Source of the DNA: Phycisphaerae bacterium
GTDB lineage: Bacteria; Planctomycetota; Phycisphaerae; Tepidisphaerales; Tepidisphaeraceae
Length of the DNA stretch: 6,827 nt
Direction of reading: 5' to 3'
Assembly (NCBI GenBank): GCA_014380825.1
Contig: JACMJD010000423.1
Coordinates: 1-6,827, forward strand
The notes beneath the pieces are model-generated. The model had not been told where the DNA came from, ran no database searches, and saw nothing but the letters and a program-made list of their open reading frames with translations. Of this stretch, positions 1 through 4,889 are shown piece by piece. The first letter of the stretch is position 1. The number at the start of each line of letters is the position of its first letter. The translations under genes were made by a program, and so were the position numbers.

Positions 1-232
1 AAGCATGGACTTCACGACGATCGACCTGACCAACGCCCCGCACGCGATCGTTGGCGACGATGTCACGATCCTCGACGACGACCCGCTCTCCCCCGCCAGC
101 GCCTACGAGCTGTCGCGGTTAGCGGACACGATCCCGTACGAGCTGTTCACGCGGATCGGCGCTCGAGTCCGTCGGGTGGGGGTTCAGCCGGAAGATTCGC
201 ACATCGAGACTGCTGAAGAAGCGGATTACTAG
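1..232 (+). CDS. alr: Alanine racemase, C-terminal part (5' end outside window)
   Basis: PLP-dependent alanine racemase interconverts L- and D-alanine in the cytoplasm, supplying D-Ala for peptidoglycan. Only the last 76 residues are visible; codons are read from base 2, and the ATG at 5 is an internal methionine, not the start. The segment begins 'SMDFTTIDLT', which matches the family's conserved (C/S)MD block, whose Met-Asp lies near the active site of the partner subunit. It continues with 'VGDDVTILDDDPLSPASAYELSRLADTIPYELFTRIGARVRRVGV', the usual C-terminal beta-domain ending (VGDxV…LA…TIPYExLTRIGxRVxRxY). A 16-residue acidic tail (QPEDSHIETAEEADY) follows. The N-terminal TIM barrel with the PLP lysine is out of view, so intactness cannot be judged. 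Its 3' end overlaps the convergent downstream gene by 86 bp, with no terminator hairpin seen. Confidence 0.88.
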   Translation, partial: SMDFTTIDLTNAPHAIVGDDVTILDDDPLSPASAYELSRLADTIPYELFTRIGARVRRVGVQPEDSHIETAEEADY

Positions 233-827
233 ACCCGTCCGGACCGCACTGCTCCATCAAAACGGGTTCGTTTTGCAGAATCACAACATTCTGAGGCTCC
301 GATACTTGCGCTTCGGTATCGTCGTGTACCACTTCTTCGCGGTTCATCTTCCGCAGGCGATTCAGCTCGCGCATCGTGGCGTGCAGCGTTCGATCCATCC
401 GCATCTCGTACGTCTGCACCTTCGACATCGCGTCGTTGGTTCCCCGCAGATAGCGTCGCATCAGGTACGAGATGCGCTGCCGCGAAACTTTTCCCACGTC
501 GTGAAACAAATCGAGTTCCAACGACGGGTCGGGCTCGACCAGCATCTCAGCTTCGATCTTAGGAATGCGGCGAAGCTTCCAACTGAGGTGGATGATCCGA
601 TCCACCAGCACGCTTTCCATCGGCCCGCGTGGGCGAAAGTCATCGCGCACCGCCTGCGCGAACGCGTCGAATTCCTCGATCGATTCATCGAGCACAACCG
701 CGGATCGCGCGGAAAGCCCGTGCGTGATCGCGTTCTGACTGCTGCGCGATTTGCCTTCTTCAGATTTCGGACCGGTTGATTTCTGCGCATTACGCCGATT
801 CGCGGCGCGCATATTCTTCGAGCACAT
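147..827 (-). CDS. Conserved orphan protein with 'NAQKSTGP…NAITHGL' N-terminal motif
   Basis: The protein is 226 aa with no assigned function. Residues 10-38 (NRRNAQKSTGPKSEEGKSRSSQNAITHGL) match a basic, Gly/Ser-rich signature that I recognise from many uncharacterised planctomycete, acidobacterial and delta-proteobacterial proteins. After it comes a helical, charged region, roughly 48-165, with an acidic 'ESIEEFDAFAQAVRDDF' stretch, 'RGPMESVLVDRIIHLSWKLRRIPKIEAEML' and Arg-rich helices such as 'RISYLMRRYLR' and 'MRELNRLRKMNREEV'. The tail is low-complexity (LPAEPPPDGLERRSA). There is no signal peptide or membrane segment. The basic motif resembles nucleic-acid-binding basic patches, but that is inference only. 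The start is set by a strong Shine-Dalgarno AAGGGG (834-839 on the plus strand), 6 nt from the ATG; a second Met at residue 6 is less well placed. The last 86 bp lie on the opposite strand of the end of alr. Confidence 0.75.
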   Translation of the reverse strand: MCSKNMRAANRRNAQKSTGPKSEEGKSRSSQNAITHGLSARSAVVLDESIEEFDAFAQAVRDDFRPRGPMESVLVDRIIHLSWKLRRIPKIEAEMLVEPDPSLELDLFHDVGKVSRQRISYLMRRYLRGTNDAMSKVQTYEMRMDRTLHATMRELNRLRKMNREEVVHDDTEAQVSEPQNVVILQNEPVLMEQCGPDGSSNPLLQQSRCANLPAEPPPDGLERRSA

Positions 828-925
828 GGCGAACCCCTTTCAGGAAGAGATGAGAAATGAGAGACGAGAGAAAACGAGCAGGCGGGATTGAGTTGTCGCG
901 CGCCAGGAAATGCGGCGACGGCAGA

Positions 926-931
926 ATTATA
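926..931 (-). promoter_or_regulatory. Candidate -10 box (TATAAT) for the orphan gene
   Basis: On the minus strand this is a perfect TATAAT about 100 bp upstream of the orphan gene's ATG, in the only AT-rich patch of the intergenic region. Transcription would begin near 919 and give a leader of about 90 nt. No convincing -35 hexamer is found at 16-18 bp spacing and there is no extended -10 TGn, so this is a candidate only. Confidence 0.35.
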
Positions 932-963
932 GACGAACCACCCAGAAAAAGCGGCCAGAAAAT

Positions 964-1072
964 TCTTTGCCACGAAGGCACGAAGGTAGGACGGGAAGGA
1001 TCACGAAGAAGACGAAATCAGATCGTGTTTTCCCTTTGTGACCTTGACGTCCTTGGCGGCTTGGTGTTCATT
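964..1072. repeat. Degenerate intergenic inverted repeat of the CACGAAGG type
   Basis: The left arm (about 966-1010) contains the words CCACGAAGGCACGAAGG and TCACGAAGA. The right arm (about 1031-1070) contains CCTTTGTGACCTTGACGTCC and GGCGGCTTGGTGTTC, which are imperfect reverse complements (CTTcGTGcCTTcGTG against CTTgGCGgCTTgGTG). This matches in style the 'CCACGAAGGACACGAAG … CTTCGTGTCCTTCGTGG' intergenic palindromes seen repeatedly in planctomycete and verrucomicrobial genomes. The arms here have many mismatches, which suggests an old, decaying copy. With the TATAAT box, it fills most of the 279-bp gap between the orphan gene and the dehydrogenase gene. A TTGACG word at 1044-1049 lies within the right arm but has only a poor -10 partner (TTCATT at 1067). 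Confidence 0.5.
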
Positions 1073-1106
1073 CCGCTTCCCGCGGTTTTGCGGGTAAAAC
1101 ACCGTC

Positions 1107-1886
1107 ATGGCTTACAACGGTTTTGACATCACGAACAAATCATGCCTCGTCGTCGGCGGGACCAGCGGGATCGGCAAGGCGGTCGCGCTGGCGCTGGTCG
1201 AATCGGGCGCGCGCGTGGTCGTCGGATCGACCAATCCGGACAAAGTCGCCGCGATGCAGAAGGAACTTGGCGCGCCGCACGACGCGGTGCAGATGGAGGT
1301 GGCCGATGAAGCGAGCGTCCGCCGGGCGGTCGATCACACGGTGAAGAAGTTCGGCCGGATCGATTCGGTTATCAACGCCGCGGGGATTCTGCATCGGCAG
1401 GCGTCGCTGGATGTTTCGCTGCACGATTTCGAACGCATCGTGAAGACCAATCTGACCGGCAGCTTCGTCGTGGCGCGAGAAGTTGCGCGGGTGATGAAAG
1501 ATCAGTCGCCCGATGCACAGGGATTGCGCGGATCGATCGTAATGGTCGCATCGCTGACCAGCTTCGTGAGCCTGAACGAAGTGATCGGCTACGCCGCCAG
1601 CAAAACCGGCGTGCTCGGATTGGTGCGCGGGTTAGCCAACGAATGGGCGAAGCTCGGCATCCGCGTGAACGCGATCGCGCCGGGCGTGTTCCCGACCGAC
1701 ATCAACCGCAAAGTCATCGAAGGCACCGAGCGTGGCACGCGTCTGCTCTGGCACACGCCGATGAATCGATTCGGTCGCGCGGAAGAATTGTGCGGTGCGG
1801 TGCTCTATCTGATCTCACCAAGCGCGAGCTTTACGACCGGGGAGACGATCGTCGTGGATGGTGGGTTTCTGACAAAGGGTGTGTGA
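1107..1886 (+). CDS. Short-chain dehydrogenase/reductase (classical SDR, sugar-acid dehydrogenase-like)
   Basis: A 259-aa cytoplasmic NAD(P)-dependent oxidoreductase of the usual classical SDR length. The Rossmann motif is VGGTSGIG at residues 16-23 (family TGxxxGIG, with the Thr replaced by Val). NAAG is at 90-93. The catalytic tetrad is N115 (in NLTG), S149, Y162 and K166 (YAASK). The 'GIRVNAIAPGVF' block and the closing 'FTTGETIVVDGGFLTKGV' are also typical. The end resembles gluconate 5-dehydrogenase/2-deoxy-D-gluconate 3-dehydrogenase-type SDRs, so a sugar or sugar-acid substrate is a reasonable guess, but SDR substrates cannot be read from sequence alone. The residue after beta-strand 2 (GSTN, 40-43) is not the Asp typical of strict NAD enzymes, so cofactor preference is open. 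The Shine-Dalgarno is weak; the ATG at 1107 is chosen because it opens the first Rossmann strand at normal spacing. The gene is monocistronic, followed by a terminator. Confidence 0.9.
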   Translation: MAYNGFDITNKSCLVVGGTSGIGKAVALALVESGARVVVGSTNPDKVAAMQKELGAPHDAVQMEVADEASVRRAVDHTVKKFGRIDSVINAAGILHRQASLDVSLHDFERIVKTNLTGSFVVAREVARVMKDQSPDAQGLRGSIVMVASLTSFVSLNEVIGYAASKTGVLGLVRGLANEWAKLGIRVNAIAPGVFPTDINRKVIEGTERGTRLLWHTPMNRFGRAEELCGAVLYLISPSASFTTGETIVVDGGFLTKGV

Positions 1887-1898
1887 CGATTTCGTCTA

Positions 1899-1925
1899 GC
1901 CCCGCCACTTGCGGCGGGTTTCTCT
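1899..1925 (+). terminator. Intrinsic terminator of the SDR gene
   Basis: Thirteen bases after the SDR stop, a GC stem CCCGCC (1901-1906) / GGCGGG (1913-1918) with a 6-nt loop (ACTTGC) is followed by TTTCTCT. This is a standard rho-independent layout. It also forms the left arm of a larger inverted repeat with the hairpin at 1942-1964. Confidence 0.7.
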
Positions 1926-1941
1926 CCGTCCGCGAACGAAG

Positions 1942-1964
1942 AACCCGCCGCGAGCGGCGGGGTT
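1942..1964 (-). terminator. Second hairpin, terminator facing the Bax1-family gene
   Basis: The stem is CCCGCCGC (1944-1951) / GCGGCGGG (1954-1961); the 2-nt GA centre probably opens to a 4-nt loop. On the minus strand the stem is followed by TTCTTCG. It lies about 20 bp downstream of the Bax1-family stop codon, so it would end that transcript. The whole hairpin is also a near-reverse-complement copy of the one at 1899-1922, so the two can alternatively pair into one long cruciform of about 24-bp arms. Confidence 0.55.
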
Positions 1965-1986
1965 AAACGAATGCGGACCGCGCGAC

Positions 1987-2712
1987 TTACCGCCGATCCC
2001 CCATCAACCGCAGCATCATCAGGAACAGGTTGAGGAAATCCAAGTACAGCGCCAGCGCGCCGCTGATCGCCAGGCGCGACGCCATGGCGGCGTTGTTCTG
2101 TGTGGCCATCGCGATCGCTTTAAGCTTCTGCGTGTCGTACGCGGTCAGGCCCGCGAAGATCACCACGCCGGCGATGCTGATGATCCACTGCATCATGCTG
2201 CTGCCCATGAACATGTTGACGACCGACGCGATGATCAGGCCAATCAGCGCCATGAACAGGATCGCGCCGAGTCGCGTCAGATCCGTGCGCGTCACCATGC
2301 CATAGATGCTCATCACCGCGAACATGCCGGCGGTGACGACGAACGTGCTGACGATCGACGCGTGCGCGTAGACGAGGAAGATGGCCGACAGCACGATGCC
2401 GTTGATCGCGGCATAGAGCATGAAGAGCAATGTCGCGACCGGCGCGCTGATCTTGTTGATGGCACTGCTGATTGCGATCACCAGGCCCAACTCGATGAGG
2501 AACAGGAAGATGACGACGCCCGGAGTCAGGCGCGACGTGAGGTCCTGCCGCGTCGAGATGTACCATGCGACGACTGCCGTCAGCGCCAAGCCGCTGGCCA
2601 TCCAGGCATACACTTGGTTGAAAAATCGCACGAGGACGCTTGAATCGACTTGCGCTTCGTAATCGATGCCTTGCACGCCGCGAGCACCGAATGGGCCGGG
2701 AAAGTTGGACAT
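1987..2712 (-). CDS. Bax inhibitor-1 / YccA family integral membrane protein
   Basis: A 241-aa inner-membrane protein of the TMBIM/Bax inhibitor-1 family; bacterial members (for example YetJ, YccA) act as pH-sensitive calcium leak channels or as modulators of membrane proteolysis. After a Gly/Pro-rich cytoplasmic N-terminus (MSNFPGPFGARG) there are seven hydrophobic stretches at about 33-52, 64-82, 90-113, 119-139, 147-166, 174-192 and 214-236. The family signatures are visible: 'AYDTQKLK' with D193, and 'GALALYLDFLNLFLMMLRLMG' with D225. These two acids probably correspond to the aspartate pair that gates YetJ, although their spacing here is wider. The length is normal for the family. The start is supported by GGAG 8 nt upstream of the ATG. 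The gene is monocistronic, convergent with the SDR gene and divergent from the aldo/keto reductase. Whether it is a calcium channel here is not shown by the sequence. Confidence 0.93.
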   Translation of the reverse strand: MSNFPGPFGARGVQGIDYEAQVDSSVLVRFFNQVYAWMASGLALTAVVAWYISTRQDLTSRLTPGVVIFLFLIELGLVIAISSAINKISAPVATLLFMLYAAINGIVLSAIFLVYAHASIVSTFVVTAGMFAVMSIYGMVTRTDLTRLGAILFMALIGLIIASVVNMFMGSSMMQWIISIAGVVIFAGLTAYDTQKLKAIAMATQNNAAMASRLAISGALALYLDFLNLFLMMLRLMGDRR

Positions 2713-2745
2713 GTTCGACTCCGTTTGAAAAGGACCTTGCCACCA

Positions 2746-2774
2746 ACATTACGCTGCCGTCATTGCCTAGTCCA
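2746..2774 (-). promoter_or_regulatory. Candidate sigma70-type promoter of the Bax1-family gene
   Basis: On the minus strand, TGGACT (2774-2769; 4/6 to TTGACA) and TAATGT (2751-2746; 4/6 to TATAAT) are separated by exactly 17 bp. They would start transcription near 2739, about 27 nt before the ATG, leaving room for the GGAG ribosome-binding site. It sits in the 110-bp divergent spacer; no equally good pair was found for the aldo/keto reductase on the other strand. Matches are partial, so this remains tentative. Confidence 0.35.
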
Positions 2775-2822
2775 TTCCATCGGCACGTTGCGGGTTTTCC
2801 CATCGCGCGATAAGAGACTGAC

Positions 2823-3806
2823 ATGCAATACGCGAACCTCGGCCGAACCGGACTGAAAGTTTCCCGCCTGTGTCTGGGCACCATGAATTATGGCCCCGAA
2901 ACCTCCGAGGCCGACAGCTTCGCGCAGATGGACAAGGCGCTGGAGCTCGGATTCAACTTTTTCGATACCGCCGATGTCTACGGCTGGAAAAAAGGTGAAG
3001 GCGTCACCGAGCAGATCGTCGGCAAGTGGTTCGCAAAGGGCGGAATGCGGCGCGAGAAGGTGATCATCGCGACCAAAGTCTACGGCGACATGAACGCCGA
3101 CCCGACCGATCTCACCATGGCGCGCGGCCTGAACGCAGTGAAAATCCGCCGTGCGTGCGAAGGCTCGCTCAAGCGATTGAAGACCGATTACATCGACCTG
3201 TATCAGATGCACCACATCAACCGCGACTCGACGTGGGATGAAATCTGGGAAGCGTTCGATGTGCTGGTGAAGCAGGGAAAAGTCCTCTACGTCGGCAGCA
3301 GCAACTTCGCCGGCTGGCACATCGCGCAGGCGAACGAGCGCGCGAAGCGGCGAAACTTCCTCGGCCTGGTCAGCGAGCAGAGCAAGTACAGCCTGGTGAC
3401 GCGTCAGATCGAACTGGAAGTGCTGCCGGCGTGCAAAGACTACGGCATCGGCGTGATTCCATGGAGCCCGCTGGAAGGCGGACTCCTCGGCGGCGTGCTG
3501 CAAAAAACCGACGGCGGCCGGCGCGCGAAAGAGGGCACGCAGAAGCGCATCACGCAGCTTCGTCCGCAGTTGGAAAAATGGGAAGCATTCTGCAAAGAGC
3601 TCGGCGAAAAACCCGCCGACGTTGCGCTGGCGTGGATGCTGAAGAACCCGGTGATCACCGCCCCGATCATCGGCCCGCGCACGATGGACCAGCTCACCGG
3701 ATCGCTTCGCGCGCTGGAGATCAACCTCAACGACGAAGCGAAGAAAAAGCTAGACGAAATCTGGCCCGGCCCGGGTGGTCAGGCGCCGGAAGCGTATGCA
3801 TGGTGA
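2823..3806 (+). CDS. Aldo/keto reductase (NADPH-dependent)
   Basis: A 327-aa cytoplasmic oxidoreductase of the AKR superfamily, reducing aldehydes or ketones with NAD(P)H. It starts with the typical 'MQYANLGRTGLKVSRLCLGTMNYG'. The catalytic tetrad is D48, Y53, K85 and H130: D48 and Y53 in 'NFFDTADVYG', K85 in 'IIATKVYG' and H130 in 'DYIDLYQMHH'. Further family blocks are 'GKVLYVGSSNFAGW', 'EQSKYSL' and 'GIGVIPWSPLEGGLL'. The phosphate-binding end is 'IIGPRTMDQL' (282-291). The C-terminus 'IWPGPGGQAPEAYAW' is characteristic of a subgroup common in actinobacteria and planctomycetes, in the YajO/YghZ-like range; the physiological substrate is unknown. The start is supported by a modest AAGAG 6 nt before the ATG. 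The next gene begins 60 bp downstream on the same strand, so read-through is possible. Confidence 0.93.
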   Translation: MQYANLGRTGLKVSRLCLGTMNYGPETSEADSFAQMDKALELGFNFFDTADVYGWKKGEGVTEQIVGKWFAKGGMRREKVIIATKVYGDMNADPTDLTMARGLNAVKIRRACEGSLKRLKTDYIDLYQMHHINRDSTWDEIWEAFDVLVKQGKVLYVGSSNFAGWHIAQANERAKRRNFLGLVSEQSKYSLVTRQIELEVLPACKDYGIGVIPWSPLEGGLLGGVLQKTDGGRRAKEGTQKRITQLRPQLEKWEAFCKELGEKPADVALAWMLKNPVITAPIIGPRTMDQLTGSLRALEINLNDEAKKKLDEIWPGPGGQAPEAYAW

Positions 3807-3832
3807 ATTGCAGAATCGTGAAATGCACGTTC

Positions 3833-3852
3833 CCGAACATCAACCGGTTCGG
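3833..3852 (+). terminator. Weak hairpin between aldo/keto reductase and amidoligase genes
   Basis: CCGAAC (3833-3838) can pair with GTTCGG (3847-3852) around an 8-nt loop, followed by TTAGTTCT. The stem is short and the T-run broken, so termination would be inefficient at best. It ends 14 nt before the GTG start of the amidoligase gene, where no Shine-Dalgarno is seen, so it could instead affect translation initiation. Confidence 0.25.
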
Positions 3853-3866
3853 TTAGTTCTCGATTC

Positions 3867-4889
3867 GTGAGCGACGTAATCACCCGCAACAACTTTCAGC
3901 TTCCGCCGGTCCTGAATAATTCGCGCGGCGAGGTTCGCCGCGCGGGTTTTGAATTCGAATACGCGGGTCTGAGCATCGGGCCTTCGGCGCGGATCATTCA
4001 GGAAACATTTGGCGGCGAGATTCGTGAAGTCAGCACGTTCACGCGACGGGTGAACACGCCGCTGGGGGATTTCGTTGTCGAGATCGACGCGGCGATCCTG
4101 AAAGACAAGCAGTACGAAAAACCACTGCGGGCGATGGGATTCGATCCATCGAAGAACGACGTCTCCTGGCTCGAGAATTTTCTGCTCGACGCGGCGTCCA
4201 CGGTCGTACCGATCGAAATCTCCACCCCACCGATTCGGATCGATCGCTTGGAACCACTGGAAGACGTGAGGCGCCGCCTCGCAAATGCCGGCGCTAAAGG
4301 AACGCGCGCGTCGGTGTTCTACGCGTTTGGGATGCACATCAATCCGGAGGTCGCCGATCCGCACGATCCGTTGATTTATCGCGATCATCTGCGCGCGCTG
4401 ATCTTGCTGTTCCCCTGGCTGCGCGAGCAGTGCGAAGTCGACCTGACGCGGCGGATGACACCGTACATCAATCCGTTTCCGCCCGAATATGCGCGGCTGA
4501 TCCTTCAGCCGAATTATCAGCCGGATGTCGCGCAGTTGATGGATGATTATCTGAAACACAACCCGACGCGCAATCGCCCGCTCGATCTCACGCCAGCGTT
4601 TGCGCATCTCGATCGCGAGCGGCTCGTGTACGACGTCGCGGAAATGGATCTCGTGAAGCCGAGGCCGACGTTTCATTATCGATTGCCGAACTGCATGATC
4701 GATGAAGACGACTGGACGCTGGCGAGCGAGTGGAATCGATGGGTCGTCGTGGAACGATTGGCGAACGATCCTGCCCGGCTGGCGCGCATGAGCTGGGAAT
4801 TTCTGGAAGCCGACAAGAACGCGATGCGCCCGATCGTCGACGCCTGGCCGGACTTGTTGCGGAAACACGTGAAAGGATTGACCTCGTGA
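3867..4889 (+). CDS. Amidoligase family protein (glutamate-cysteine ligase-like, Amidoligase_2)
   Basis: A 340-aa protein of the COOH-NH2 ligase (GCS/glutamine synthetase-like) fold, expected to form an amide bond between a carboxylate and an amine using ATP and Mg2+. Visible family blocks, in order: 'GFEFEYAGL' (27-35; E29 and E31 probably metal-binding), 'FGGEI' (48-52), 'GDFVVEID' (67-74), 'VVPIEISTPPI' (113-123), 'AFGMHINPEV' (153-162; H157, N159), 'DLTRRMTPYINPFP', 'YLKHNPTRNRPLDLTP', 'RPTFHYRLPN' and 'EWNRWVVVERLA'. Length and block order fit the family, so it looks intact. GTG at 3867 is the only usable start: the frame has an upstream stop at 3819 and no other start codon before 3867, and the first internal Met (residue 90) would lose the active site. 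There is no clear Shine-Dalgarno. It overlaps the amidotransferase gene by GTGA, which implies coupled translation and a shared pathway. Substrates are unknown; a short peptide or gamma-glutamyl-type conjugate is inferred. Confidence 0.87.
   Translation: MSDVITRNNFQLPPVLNNSRGEVRRAGFEFEYAGLSIGPSARIIQETFGGEIREVSTFTRRVNTPLGDFVVEIDAAILKDKQYEKPLRAMGFDPSKNDVSWLENFLLDAASTVVPIEISTPPIRIDRLEPLEDVRRRLANAGAKGTRASVFYAFGMHINPEVADPHDPLIYRDHLRALILLFPWLREQCEVDLTRRMTPYINPFPPEYARLILQPNYQPDVAQLMDDYLKHNPTRNRPLDLTPAFAHLDRERLVYDVAEMDLVKPRPTFHYRLPNCMIDEDDWTLASEWNRWVVVERLANDPARLARMSWEFLEADKNAMRPIVDAWPDLLRKHVKGLTS
3922..3950 (+). other. Terminator-like perfect hairpin inside the start of the amidoligase gene
   Basis: CGCGCGGCGA (3922-3931) and TCGCCGCGCG (3935-3944) form a perfect 10-bp stem with a 3-nt loop (GGT), followed by GGTTTT. 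It lies about 55 nt into the coding region, in codons for residues 19-26 (SRGEVRRA). The T-run is only four long, so it may be an attenuator or mRNA structure, or a by-product of GC-rich codons for Arg-Gly-Glu-Val-Arg-Arg. Confidence 0.45.

Noticed and set aside
273..779. 168-aa plus-strand open frame within the orphan gene
   Set aside because: His/Arg-rich shadow; the minus strand has a recognisable motif and a strong ribosome-binding site.
1085..1100. GTTTT/AAAAC 5-bp hairpin just before the SDR start
   Set aside because: Too short and AT-only to argue for regulation.
1909..2643. 244-aa plus-strand open frame opposite the Bax1-family gene
   Set aside because: Its His/Arg/Asp/Gln-rich translation is the complement of a hydrophobic membrane protein gene; no domain is seen.
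3840..4868. 342-aa minus-strand open frame opposite the amidoligase
   Set aside because: Arg/His/Asp-rich shadow translation typical of antisense frames in GC-rich genes; the plus strand has a full family match.
4730..4885. Upstream extension of the amidotransferase frame to an ATG at 4730
   Set aside because: It lies wholly within the amidoligase coding region; homology begins after the GTG at 4886, which has an overlap start and a Shine-Dalgarno.
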